A stretch of DNA of 64,000 bases from Bradyrhizobium sp. CCH5-F6 (lineage in GTDB: Bacteria > Pseudomonadota > Alphaproteobacteria > Rhizobiales > Xanthobacteraceae). The translations under genes were made by a program, and so were the position numbers. Positions 18,176 through 25,502 of the stretch are shown here, one piece after another. Position 1 is the stretch's first letter; the number at the start of each line of letters is the position of its first letter. The notes beneath the pieces are model-generated. The model saw only the letters and a program-made list of their open reading frames with translations, ran no database searches and was not told the DNA's origin. The stretch is taken from the NCBI RefSeq assembly GCF_001556045.1, contig NZ_LSIC01000124.1, positions 111,162-175,161 of the forward strand. Reading direction: 5' to 3'.

Positions 18176-18288
18176 CCCTGATCGGAATGACGCTCGAACG
18201 CACCGAGTTTTCACAATTTGTTGTTGGTCCAGAACCTTTCGCCCGCCTCATTGATTGAGGAGGTTTGGGGAACTTGGAAGGACCGAAC

Positions 18289-18636
18289 ATGCGAACAGAG
18301 CGGATTGCGCTGGGTATGGCGATCGCGATCGGCGGCATCCTCGCGCAGAGCGCGGCTTCCGCGCAAGAATACCGCGGCACGATGGAACAGCAGATGGCCT
18401 GCACACCGGATGTGTGGCGGTTGTGCAGCGACCAGGTCCCGGATGTGAATCGCATCGTGGCATGCCTGCAGCAGAACACGCCGCAGCTCTCGAGCGGTTG
18501 CCGTGCCGTGTTCCAGTCCAACAATCAGGCGCAATCGCCGCAGTCGGCGCCGCGCAATCGCGCCGCGCCGCCGCCGCGCTACAACACCGCGCCGCCGCCC
18601 GCTATGGCACCGGCACCCTACGACGAGGACGATTAG
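18289..18636 (+). CDS. small secreted Cys- and Pro-rich protein
   Basis: A 115-residue protein with a signal peptide (MRTERIALGMAIAIGGILAQSAASA). The mature part has a 50-residue core with four Cys (MACTPDVWRLCSDQVPDV, then IVACLQQ and SSGCRAVF), resembling the Cys-rich repeat of small periplasmic rhizobial proteins. It ends in a Pro/Ala/Asn-rich low-complexity tail, PPPRYNTAPPPAMAPAP. I take the ATG at 18289, preceded by GGAAGGA; an upstream start adds eight residues before the signal. It is probably periplasmic with two disulfides. Function is unknown. Confidence 0.72.
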   Translation: MRTERIALGMAIAIGGILAQSAASAQEYRGTMEQQMACTPDVWRLCSDQVPDVNRIVACLQQNTPQLSSGCRAVFQSNNQAQSPQSAPRNRAAPPPRYNTAPPPAMAPAPYDEDD

Positions 18637-18664
18637 AGCTCTTGGCAGGTCGGTCGTTTGTGTT

Positions 18665-18821
18665 CACCTCTCCCCAGCGGGGAGAGGTCGGATTGCGCTC
18701 GGCGATGCAAAGCATCGTCCGCAGCAATCCGGGTGAGGGCCGCAGCGATTGGTGAGACCTGATCCCCCTCACCCGGATCGCATCTTTCGATGCGATCCGA
18801 CCTCTCCCTCCGGGAGAGGTG
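18665..18821. repeat. composite palindromic repeat (family B)
   Basis: A 157-base element with CACCTCTCCC at the left end and GGGAGAGGTG at the right end, forming the outer arms. Inside are a hairpin around the left CTCTCCCCAGCGGGGAGAG, paired copies of CCGGGTGAGGG and CCCTCACCCGG, and a GCATCTTTCGATGC hairpin. This nested design is typical of Bradyrhizobium repeats. It lies between the Cys-rich protein gene and ybaK, whose 3' ends face it. Confidence 0.8.
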
Positions 18822-18871
18822 TACTCGCCGCCACCATCGCTTCAGCCCAGACTCATCGCGCTTTAGCCGCC

Positions 18872-19339
18872 CTAGGGTCGGTGTTCGCAGACGTCGACCC
18901 ATTCAGCCGCCGTCAGCTCGGCCATCCGCTCGGGCGTGATGCGCACGGCGCTGTGGGTCGAGCCCGCCGCCGGCACCACCACGTCGAACGCCTTCAGCGA
19001 CACGTCGCAATAGACCGGCAGCGGCGACTTCAGTCCGAACGGGCAGACGCCGCCGACCTCGTGCCCGGTGATCTCTGCGACCTCTTCCAGTCCCAGCATC
19101 TTCGGCTTGCCGCCGAACTGCGCCTTGACCTTCTTGTTGTCCATGCGCGAGGTGCCCGCGGCGACGATCAGGATGACGCGCTCGCCGATCCGCAAGGACA
19201 GCGTCTTGGCGATCCGCCCCGGCTCGACCCCATAGGCTTCGGCCGCCAGGGCCACGGTCGCCGAGCTGATCGGGGATTCGATGACGGATATGTCGGGGGC
19301 TTTCTCGGCGAAGAAATCACGAACGGATTGAAGGCTCAT
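18872..19339 (-). CDS. YbaK/EbsC family aminoacyl-tRNA deacylase-like protein
   Basis: A 155-residue protein covering the whole YbaK/ProX fold. It shows AKTLSLRIGERVILIVAAGTSRMDNKKVK in overlapping pieces (the KTL and conserved Lys region), then GHEVGGVCPFGLK, the family's GGVxPFG loop, and a CDVSLKAFDVVVPAAGS end. Members hydrolyse mischarged Cys- or Ala-tRNA(Pro) in trans; the exact specificity cannot be told here. It is the last gene of a likely operon with hxlR and the HAD gene, 55 bases after the latter. Those 55 bases contain a short direct repeat of CATTCCAGGC. Confidence 0.88.
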   Translation of the reverse strand: MSLQSVRDFFAEKAPDISVIESPISSATVALAAEAYGVEPGRIAKTLSLRIGERVILIVAAGTSRMDNKKVKAQFGGKPKMLGLEEVAEITGHEVGGVCPFGLKSPLPVYCDVSLKAFDVVVPAAGSTHSAVRITPERMAELTAAEWVDVCEHRP

Positions 19340-19394
19340 TCCAGGCAGCTCATTCCAGGCGGCTCATGACAAACTCATAGGCGGGCCGCGACGC

Positions 19395-20126
19395 CTAGGC
19401 GATCCCGGGCAGCTCCAAGAGCGCGCGGACACGATGATCCGGCGCAAAGCCGAGCTCGTCCATCTGGGTGCGGATCGCCTTGAACATGGTGAGCGGTGCC
19501 ACGAGTTCGGTCTCGACGCAAGCCAGCGCCATGGCCTCGGGCGTGACGCGCTCGATCCAGGCAACGTTCAATCCGAACGATTTCGCACCAGCCACGTCCC
19601 AGGGATTGGAGGAGACGAACAGAACCTCATGCGGCGCGGTGCCGAGCACCTCGCCGATCAGCTCATAAGCTTCCGGGCTGGGCTTGAAGATCTTCTTCGC
19701 GTCCACGCTGATGGTGGCGTCGAGCAGGGTGTCGAGGCCGGAATTGCGCACCAGTGCGTTCAGCGTGTCCGGACTGCCGTTGGAGAGGATGGCAAGCTTT
19801 CGCGGTTTCAGTGCGGTGAGCGCTGCGGTCGCATCCGGATAGAGGTCGAGTTGCAGATATTTCGCAATGACGCGCTCGAACGCGTCGTTCTCGTAAGCGA
19901 GCCCGAGGATACGCAGCGTATAGGCGAGCGAGTCGTGGGTGATCGCGGCAAAGTCCTGGTAGCGTCGCATCAGCGAGCGCAGCCAGGTGTATTCGAGCTG
20001 CTTGATGCGCCAGACCTGCGTGATGATCTCGCCATAGCCCGGAAACGCATCCTCGGTGATCTCTGCGACCGACTGGATGTCGTAGAGTGTTCCGTAGGCA
20101 TCGAAGACGACGGCGTTGATGGTCAT
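19395..20126 (-). CDS. haloacid dehalogenase type II (HAD superfamily)
   Basis: A 243-residue HAD-fold hydrolase. Motif I is VVFDAYGTLYD (residues 6-16) with the nucleophile Asp, motif II is ILSNGSPD, motif III is the Lys of FKPSPEAYEL, and motif IV is FVSSNPWDVAGAKSFG. The YGTLYD and SNGSPD spellings and a helical cap inserted after motif I match L-2-haloacid dehalogenases, which replace a halogen by hydroxyl with inversion. Other 2-haloacid-like enzymes of unknown substrate look the same. Its ATG overlaps the stop of the upstream hxlR gene by four bases, implying coupled translation. Confidence 0.87.
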   Translation of the reverse strand: MTINAVVFDAYGTLYDIQSVAEITEDAFPGYGEIITQVWRIKQLEYTWLRSLMRRYQDFAAITHDSLAYTLRILGLAYENDAFERVIAKYLQLDLYPDATAALTALKPRKLAILSNGSPDTLNALVRNSGLDTLLDATISVDAKKIFKPSPEAYELIGEVLGTAPHEVLFVSSNPWDVAGAKSFGLNVAWIERVTPEAMALACVETELVAPLTMFKAIRTQMDELGFAPDHRVRALLELPGIA

Positions 20127-20563
20127 CGGTTCGCTCCCTTTGTCGTCCAGCCCTCCCGCTCGGCGAAGACCCGGCTCACCTCCGCCATATGCTCCGTGCC
20201 CCAGGAGCAGAGCGGCACGAGGGCCTGGGCCAGGCTGCCCCCAAGAGGCGTGAGACCATAGTCCACGCGCGGCGGCACCTCCTTGTAGTCGGTCCGCTTG
20301 ACCAGACCGTCGGCCTCCAACTCCTTCAGCTGCTGGATCAGCACCTTGTCGCTAACGTCGCGCACGGCGCGCCGCAGCTCGCCGTACCGGGTCGGGCCGT
20401 CCTGGGCGAGGAAGTACAGGATCAGCGGCTTCCACTTGCCGGAGACGACCCGCAGGGTCGCATCCAGGCCGCACGTGAAGCCGGGCAGGTTCGGCGTGCA
20501 ACGCTGGACGTCTGCTTGAGCCTGCGCCGGTGGGAAAATTGAGGCTGAACGATCTGAAGACAT
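20123..20563 (-). CDS. HxlR family transcriptional regulator
   Basis: A 146-residue HxlR-type winged-helix regulator. The core CGLDATLRVVSGKWKPLILYFL is diagnostic, with the HTH in RYGELRRAVRDVSDKVLIQQL and the wing in VKRTDYKEVPPRVDYGLTPLG. The invariant Cys is in the FTCGLDATL segment and often senses electrophiles in this family. I take the ATG at 20561-20563; the open frame extends further but overlaps the divergent promoter. The gene is divergent from an SDR oxidoreductase and overlaps the HAD gene by four bases, so it likely controls both directions through the dyad at 20571-20610. Confidence 0.9.
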   Translation of the reverse strand: MSSDRSASIFPPAQAQADVQRCTPNLPGFTCGLDATLRVVSGKWKPLILYFLAQDGPTRYGELRRAVRDVSDKVLIQQLKELEADGLVKRTDYKEVPPRVDYGLTPLGGSLAQALVPLCSWGTEHMAEVSRVFAEREGWTTKGANR

Positions 20564-20570
20564 TTTTCGG

Positions 20571-20610
20571 GTACTTACCAAAAGGTGCATACTTGTCGAT
20601 AGGTGGGTAC
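20571..20610. promoter_or_regulatory. inverted repeat in the hxlR-SDR divergent promoter
   Basis: GTACTTACC at 20571-20579 and GGTGGGTAC at 20602-20610 form an imperfect dyad (seven of nine pairs) with a 22-base spacer, just upstream of the hxlR start and 39 bases before the SDR start. HxlR regulators bind such dyads between themselves and their divergent target. Confidence 0.5.
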
Positions 20611-20648
20611 ACCGCCAGCTCAGTGCAACCTCAATGAAGGAGCACATC

Positions 20649-21383
20649 ATGAGCAGACTAAAAGGCAAGACGGCGGTGGTGACCGGCGGTGGAACCGGCA
20701 TCGGGCTCGGAGCCGCCAAGCGGTTCGTCGATGAAGGCGCGTTCGTCTACATCTTCGGGCGGCGGCAAGAGCCGCTCGACGCTGCCCTCGCGCAGCTGGG
20801 GTCCTCGGCGCGCGCGGTCAGGGGCTCGGTCACCGATCTGTCCGATCTCGACCGACTATACGCGACAGTGAAAGCCGAACGCGGCAGCCTCGACGTGCTG
20901 TTCGCCAATGCCGGGACCGGGGCGTTTGCGCAGCTCGGCGAGATCACGGTTGAGCACTACGATCAGATCTTCGACGTCAATGTAAAAGGGCTGGTGTTCA
21001 CGGTGCAGAAAGCCCTGCCGCTGATGCGGAAGGGATCGTCGATCATCCTGACCGGTTCGAGCACGGGCGTGATGGGAACGCCGCAGTTCAGCATCTACAG
21101 TGCGACCAAGGCCGCGATCCGCAATCTGGCGCGGAGCTGGGCGCTGGACCTGCGCGGCACTGGCATTCGCGTCAACGTGCTGTCGCCCGGGCCGACCAAG
21201 ACGGAGCTTGCGCTGGAGGTCGTGGGCGAGGAGGCTTTTGACGCGCTCGGGAGCACGACGCCCATCGGGCGCGTCGGCGATCCGAGTGAGACCGGCGCGG
21301 TGGCCGCGTTCCTGGCGTCCTCGGACAGCAGCTACATGACGGGCGGCGAGGTCTTCGTCGATGGCGGCCTCGCGCAGGTCTGA
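20649..21383 (+). CDS. short-chain dehydrogenase/reductase (SDR)
   Basis: A 244-residue classical SDR. The cofactor loop is VVTGGGTGIGLGAAKRF, the NAG-type motif is FANAGTG, the catalytic Ser is in ILTGSSTGV, and the Tyr-Lys pair is in YSATKAAIRNLARSWA. A basic residue after the second strand (FGRRQE) suggests NADP(H). The start ATG at 20649 is preceded by AAGGAG; an upstream ATG at 20634 would include this ribosome site inside the gene, so I reject it. Divergence from hxlR implies induction by a reactive carbonyl or similar signal. Substrate unknown. Confidence 0.92.
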   Translation: MSRLKGKTAVVTGGGTGIGLGAAKRFVDEGAFVYIFGRRQEPLDAALAQLGSSARAVRGSVTDLSDLDRLYATVKAERGSLDVLFANAGTGAFAQLGEITVEHYDQIFDVNVKGLVFTVQKALPLMRKGSSIILTGSSTGVMGTPQFSIYSATKAAIRNLARSWALDLRGTGIRVNVLSPGPTKTELALEVVGEEAFDALGSTTPIGRVGDPSETGAVAAFLASSDSSYMTGGEVFVDGGLAQV

Positions 21384-21403
21384 GGCCACGAGCATGCGAG
21401 CCT

Positions 21404-21433
21404 GAGGGCTTCGATCGCGAAATCGAAGCCCTC
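21404..21433. terminator. hairpin between convergent genes
   Basis: GAGGGCTTCGAT and ATCGAAGCCCTC form a perfect 12-pair stem with a 6-base loop. It sits between the 3' ends of the SDR and amidohydrolase genes. There is no clear T run on either side, so it may be a bidirectional weak terminator or an mRNA-stabilising hairpin. Confidence 0.55.
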
Positions 21434-21458
21434 AATGCTCTGCCAAATGAGTGAGCGC

Positions 21459-22343
21459 CTAGATCCCCAGCAGCTTCCTTGCGTTCGCCTTCAGCACCTT
21501 CGGCCGGATTTCGTCGCGGATGTCGATCTTGGCGAAATCCGACAGCCAGCGGTCCGGCGTGATCACCGGCCAGTCCGAGCCGAACAGCATCTTGTCCTGC
21601 AGGATCGAGTTGATGTAGCGCACCAGGATCGGCGGGAAGTATTTCGGCGACCAGCCGGAGAGGTCGATATAGACGTTCGGCTTGTGGGTCGCGACCGACA
21701 GCGCCTCCTCCTGCCAGGGGAAGGAGGGGTGGGCGAGGATGATCTTGAGGTCGGGGAAATCCGCCGCGACGTCGTCCATGTACATCGGGTTGGAATATTT
21801 CAGCCGCATGCCCATGCCGCCGGGCATGCCGGAGCCGACGCCGGTCTGGCCGGTATGAAACAGCGCGATCGCGCCGCCATTGTTGATCTCTTCGTAGAGC
21901 GGATAGGCCATGCGGTCGTTGGCGTAGAAGCCCTGCATGGTCGGGTGGAATTTGAAGCCGCGCACGCCGTATTCCTCGATCAGCTTGCGCGCCTCGCGCG
22001 CGCCGAGCTTGCCCTTGTGCGGGTCGATCGAGACGAAGGGGATGAGGACGTCGAGATGCTCGGAGGCCACTTCCAGCATCTCGTAATTGTTGTAGCGGCG
22101 GAAGCCGGTCTCGCGCTCGGCGTCGACCGGGAAGATCACGGCGGCGATGTTCTTGGAGCGGTAATAGGCCGCAGTCTCCGGCACGGTCGGCGGATGCTTG
22201 TTCGGCGACTTGAAGTACTCGGCCATCTGCGCCTGGAAATCATCGTAACCGTCGTCGGGATGGCAACCGCACGGCTCCTCGGCATGGGTGTGGATGTCGA
22301 TGGCGACGACATCGTCGATAGCAGGCAGCTTCAGCTTCGGCAT
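21459..22343 (-). CDS. amidohydrolase_2 family hydrolase/decarboxylase
   Basis: A 294-residue TIM-barrel protein of the amidohydrolase_2 group (ACMSD-like). The N-terminal metal motif is IDIHTHAEEP, FKFHPTMQGFY carries a second metal or catalytic His, LAHPSFPW a third, and LFGSDWPVI the conserved Asp. The C-terminal FAKIDIRDEIRPKVLKANARKLLGI helix is family-typical. Relatives decarboxylate or hydrolyse aromatic ring-cleavage acids or lactones using zinc; the substrate here is unknown. It stands alone, downstream of a strong dyad at 22362-22398, and probably forms its own regulated unit. Confidence 0.88.
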   Translation of the reverse strand: MPKLKLPAIDDVVAIDIHTHAEEPCGCHPDDGYDDFQAQMAEYFKSPNKHPPTVPETAAYYRSKNIAAVIFPVDAERETGFRRYNNYEMLEVASEHLDVLIPFVSIDPHKGKLGAREARKLIEEYGVRGFKFHPTMQGFYANDRMAYPLYEEINNGGAIALFHTGQTGVGSGMPGGMGMRLKYSNPMYMDDVAADFPDLKIILAHPSFPWQEEALSVATHKPNVYIDLSGWSPKYFPPILVRYINSILQDKMLFGSDWPVITPDRWLSDFAKIDIRDEIRPKVLKANARKLLGI

Positions 22344-22361
22344 TGGTTTCCTCCCGACCGG

Positions 22362-22398
22362 TTGCCAAATTGATTATAGGATATAACGAATTTGGCAA
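22362..22398. promoter_or_regulatory. perfect 10-base-arm dyad before the amidohydrolase gene
   Basis: TTGCCAAATT (22362-22371) and AATTTGGCAA (22389-22398) are exact inverted repeats separated by 17 bases. The spacer is itself partly dyadic (TTATAGGATATAA). The element begins 18 bases upstream of the amidohydrolase ATG and includes TATAAT on the minus strand, so a bound regulator would block transcription. The bases 22399-22646 beyond it hold no gene I can support. Confidence 0.65.
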
Positions 22399-22646
22399 GG
22401 CATTGCCGCAGGTTGCGATTGGGCAAATCAGGCCGATCCGGGCGGTTATGCTGTGTACGGGTTGTTTTCCGGAATTTGCTGGCCCGGAACGGGGCAGTTA
22501 ACATTGACATCACCTCCTGCCATGCCTTAAGAACCGCCCCGTCCCGGGCGGTCGGTCCGCCAGCGGGAAAGATCTCATTTTGCCACATTCGCGCGTGCCG
22601 AAACGGTAGTGCCGAACACGGCCTTTCGAACGTTCAGGATTCCGCC

Positions 22647-22772
22647 ATGAAGGTCCGTAACTCGCTGAAATCGCTGCGCGGTCGCCATCGCGCCAACCGC
22701 TTGGTCCGCCGCAAGGGCCGGGTCTATGTGATCAACAAGGTGCAGCGCCGCTTCAAGGCGCGGCAGGGCTGA
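22647..22772 (+). CDS. rpmJ: 50S ribosomal protein bL36 (zinc-free form)
   Basis: A 41-residue protein, [20 protein letters not shown] onwards, that is the complete bL36 of alphaproteobacteria. It contains none of the Cys/His zinc ligands of the C+ form, so it is the zinc-independent type. bL36 binds 23S rRNA domains II and V late in large-subunit assembly. It is monocistronic: the upstream 303 bases to the amidohydrolase gene include its promoter, and a strong hairpin with T-rich tail follows at 22847. Confidence 0.96.
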   Translation: MKVRNSLKSLRGRHRANRLVRRKGRVYVINKVQRRFKARQG

Positions 22773-22846
22773 TCTGGCAGAGGGCTGATCTCGCCCGGCC
22801 GGACGCCTTCGCGCGCTCCGCAAGACCACGCTCACACGAGTTTGAC

Positions 22847-22875
22847 GCCGCCTTTGCTTTGCAAGGGCGGCTTTG
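22847..22875 (+). terminator. rho-independent terminator after rpmJ
   Basis: GCCGCCTTTG and CAAGGGCGGC pair in a 10-base stem (one G-T pair) with a 5-base loop, followed by TTTGCGTGTTT. It lies 75 bases after the rpmJ stop and just before the start of the TPR protein gene. Confidence 0.65.
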
Positions 22876-22893
22876 CGTGTTTAGACTTTCACC

Positions 22894-23526
22894 ATGGCAG
22901 TGAGATTCCCTCGTCCGCGTACCCTGTGCCTAGCCCTCGTGCTGGGCACCGCCGGTCTGGCTCCAGCCTTGGCGCAGCAGGTTGAACCGCCCGGCAAGCA
23001 GAAGAAGCTTCCCGAAGCGCCGGCCAAGCTGCCCAAGGTCGATCGCGGCAAGAATCTCGATTTCCTGTTCGGCGCGCTGAAGGCGGCCCCCGATGAGGCC
23101 AGCGCCAAGCATGTCGAGGCGCGGATATGGGCGATCTGGCTCCAGACCCCGAGCGACACCGCGGCGCTTCTGATGTCACGCGCCAAGACCGCGGTTGATG
23201 CGAAGAAGATCGAGGTCGCGATCAAGCTGCTGGATTCCGTCATCAAGCTCAGGCCCGATTACATCGAGGCCTGGAACCGGCGCGCGACGCTCTATTACAT
23301 GCAGAACGACTATGGCCGCTCTCTCGCGGATATCCAGCAAGTGCTGATCCGCGAGCCGCGCCATTTCGGCGCGCTCGCCGGTCTCGGCATGATCATGCAG
23401 GAGGTCGGCGACGAGAAGCGCGCGCTCGACGCCTATCGCAAGGCGCTCGCCGTCAATCCGCACCTCGAAAAGATACCCGATCAGGTCAAGGCGCTGACCG
23501 AGAAGGTCGAGGGTCGCGACATCTAG
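22894..23526 (+). CDS. periplasmic tetratricopeptide-repeat protein
   Basis: A 210-residue protein with a signal peptide (about 1-28, ending in LAPALAQQ). The mature region contains two to three TPR units between about 95 and 200, recognisable in AIKLLDSVIKLRPDYIEAWNRRA and ADIQQVLIREPRHFGALAGLG with the W-x-A-x-L and P-x2 spacings. TPRs mediate protein-protein contacts; small exported TPR proteins are common in this group and none of the neighbours suggests a specific partner. The basic stretch PGKQKKLPEAPAKLPK just after the signal is a linker. It is transcribed with its own start 19 bases after the rpmJ terminator. Confidence 0.85.
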   Translation: MAVRFPRPRTLCLALVLGTAGLAPALAQQVEPPGKQKKLPEAPAKLPKVDRGKNLDFLFGALKAAPDEASAKHVEARIWAIWLQTPSDTAALLMSRAKTAVDAKKIEVAIKLLDSVIKLRPDYIEAWNRRATLYYMQNDYGRSLADIQQVLIREPRHFGALAGLGMIMQEVGDEKRALDAYRKALAVNPHLEKIPDQVKALTEKVEGRDI

Positions 23527-23651
23527 CGGATAAATTGATCATTTCCCGAGTGATCGGAGCCTGCGCCGATTAACCACATTCGCATGCGCCGCGTCGGAAG
23601 GACTATGGCCGGCGCCGCCGCAGGCCTACCTGCATGGCAGGAGCGAAAGCC

Positions 23652-23912
23652 ATGAAGCGTTTGATGGTCGCAGCCGTCGTGCTGCTCGGGTCCGGGACGG
23701 CGAGCTTCGCCGACGGACTGTTCTGGGTGGTCGGTAACCGCGCCACCGGCAAATGCACCATCGTGACCAGCAATCCGGTCATCATCGGCGACATCTGGTT
23801 CGGCGACGGTCCCTACAAATCCCGGGCCGATGCCAAGCTTGCCCGCTCGACGATCCGCGTCTGTCCCCCAGTCACGCCCGAGGAGGAAAAGGAGGAGGAC
23901 GGTACGAACTAG
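23652..23912 (+). CDS. small secreted protein of unknown function
   Basis: An 86-residue protein with a signal peptide, MKRLMVAAVVLLGSGTASFA. The mature part has two Cys (GKCTIVTSNP and IRVCPPV) that may pair, a GDIWFGDGPYKSRADAKLA segment and an acidic tail rich in Glu. The combination resembles small periplasmic proteins of Bradyrhizobium without a named family. I take the ATG at 23652 because it opens the signal peptide directly; an ATG 18 bases upstream is possible. It faces a small convergent gene at 23920. Confidence 0.72.
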   Translation: MKRLMVAAVVLLGSGTASFADGLFWVVGNRATGKCTIVTSNPVIIGDIWFGDGPYKSRADAKLARSTIRVCPPVTPEEEKEEDGTN

Positions 23913-23919
23913 CCTGTTC

Positions 23920-24102
23920 TCAATGCAGGACGCTGCTGCCGCGCTCGACGAGGCCGCGGTCGGCGGCTGCGGCATAGGCCTTTGCAAGCTCGGTCTCGAG
24001 ATGCTCGTTGATCAGGAGCAGCGCCCGCACGGCACCGCGCAGGTCGCCGTTGCAGCTCGCAACGATTTCGTCGATCGCAGTGTCGTTCGATCTGAAGCTC
24101 AT
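23920..24102 (-). CDS. small conserved-looking protein (60 residues)
   Basis: A 60-residue protein beginning MSFRSNDTAIDEIVASCNGD. It has one predicted long helix (LRGAVRALLLINEHLETELAKAYAAA), a single Cys and a polar tail. I recognise this as a type of small protein repeatedly seen in Bradyrhizobium, without a known function. The ATG at 24100-24102 is favoured over one 15 codons upstream because family members begin at this Met. It converges with the secreted-protein gene, leaving seven bases between stops. Confidence 0.65.
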   Translation of the reverse strand: MSFRSNDTAIDEIVASCNGDLRGAVRALLLINEHLETELAKAYAAAADRGLVERGSSVLH

Positions 24103-24427
24103 CGAAATTCTCCGGTTCAAACCAGGACAAATCCTGCCGGTCTCCACATCGCCTGAGTTTGCGAGGAGGATCGGCGCCCACCCGCGCCTAGATGGCGGAA
24201 CCGACCATGGCGATTATATGGAAGCCGTGATGACGGCCGCATGAAGCTGTTCCGGGGCGTGTGTGCGCGCCAGAATATCATTGATTTCATTGAGTTTTTC
24301 CGGTCGTCAATTATGCACATATCCACAGCCCCGGGTTTTCCAGTGGAAGCGTGTCGAGCAGACGGCGAAACTGCCGCCCATACAGAACCGTAACTGCCCT
24401 GTGCCCAGGAACATCCGGATTCCCTCC
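24103..24427. other. intergenic region with two DnaA-box-like words
   Basis: This 325-base gap separates the divergent 60-residue protein gene and the alpha/beta hydrolase gene. It contains TTATGCACA (24311-24319) directly followed by ATATCCACA (24319-24327), each one mismatch from the DnaA box. I see no further cluster, so an origin is not implied. No other feature is evident. Confidence 0.35.
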
Positions 24428-25384
24428 ATGATCGTGATGTCAGTCGTGACGGCGCTGGTTCTGCTGGCGCTGGTCACGCAGGCGGGGATCGTCGCCGTGC
24501 AACGCACCTATCCGCCGCAGGGCCGCATGATCGAGGTCGACGGCGCGAGGCTTCATGTCGTCGATATCGGCCCACGCGATTCGGGCCTGCCGATCGTGAT
24601 GCTGCACGGCGCGAGCTCCAATCTCGAAGCGATGCGGCGGCCGCTCGGCGACATCCTCGCCGGCGATCGGCGCGTGATCCTGATCGACCGCCCCGGCCAC
24701 GGCTGGAGCACGCGCGGGCGGCGCCAGGACTCGACGCCGCAAATCCAGGCGCGGATGATCGACGAGGCGCTTCACAAGCTCGGGATCGATCGCGCGGTCT
24801 TCGTGGTGCATTCCTGGAGCGGCGCCCTCGGCGCGCGGATCGCGCTCGATCATTCGCACCGCGTTGCCGGTCTCGTGATGCTCGCGCCCGTCACTCATCC
24901 CTGGCGCGGCGGTGTCGGCCGCTACAACGAGATCATAGCAACGCCCGTGATCGGTCCGCTGCTCGCCTACACGATCACGCTGCCGCTCGGCTACGCCCTC
25001 GCTGAATCCGGCGCGCGCAACGTCTTCCTGCCGCAAACCATGCCGGACGGCTTCGTCAAGGACTCCGCGACGCCGCTGCTGCTGCGTCCGCGCGAGTTCA
25101 TCGCCAACGCCCATGATCTGGTGACGCTGAAGGAAGCGGTGGCCGCGCAAGTCGCGCGCTATGGAGAGATATCGGTGCCGGTGACGATCATCGCCGGAGA
25201 GCCCGACAAGACCGTGAAGACCGACATCCACGCACGCCCCTTTGCCGCGACCGTGCGGAATGCGAAGCTGATCGTGCTGCCCGACCTCGGCCACATGGTG
25301 CAGAATGCGGTGCCGGATCTCGTGAAGGCGGAGATCGAGACGATGATCGGGAGGATCGTCCCGGCGCGGGCGGCCGCAGATTAG
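24428..25384 (+). CDS. membrane-anchored alpha/beta hydrolase
   Basis: A 318-residue alpha/beta hydrolase with an N-terminal membrane anchor or uncleaved signal (MIVMSVVTALVLLALVTQAG). The fold shows VMLHGASSN (oxyanion loop), DRPGHGWS, the nucleophile elbow VHSWSG, an Asp in IAGEPDKTVK and the catalytic His in LPDLGHMVQ. The cap between about 150 and 235 is hydrophobic. Substrate unknown; relatives include epoxide hydrolases and esterases. I chose the ATG at 24428 over the frame's upstream extension because the anchor begins there; a GTG at 24401 is a possible alternative. Confidence 0.85.
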   Translation: MIVMSVVTALVLLALVTQAGIVAVQRTYPPQGRMIEVDGARLHVVDIGPRDSGLPIVMLHGASSNLEAMRRPLGDILAGDRRVILIDRPGHGWSTRGRRQDSTPQIQARMIDEALHKLGIDRAVFVVHSWSGALGARIALDHSHRVAGLVMLAPVTHPWRGGVGRYNEIIATPVIGPLLAYTITLPLGYALAESGARNVFLPQTMPDGFVKDSATPLLLRPREFIANAHDLVTLKEAVAAQVARYGEISVPVTIIAGEPDKTVKTDIHARPFAATVRNAKLIVLPDLGHMVQNAVPDLVKAEIETMIGRIVPARAAAD

Positions 25385-25502
25385 AGCGTATTCGAGCGAA
25401 GTGGATGCCGGTTCGCGTGAAGAGAAGAGTCACGACAAAACTGCTACAGCTTCGGTTCTGGCTCAACCGGAACCGAAGCCGTAGCGGCCGCCTCTTGGGC
25501 GC

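Noticed and set aside
21435..22373. Plus-strand 312-codon frame opposite the amidohydrolase gene
   Set aside because: Repeated His, Val, Asp and Arg patterns are the reverse complement of the amidohydrolase; the latter has clear metal motifs.
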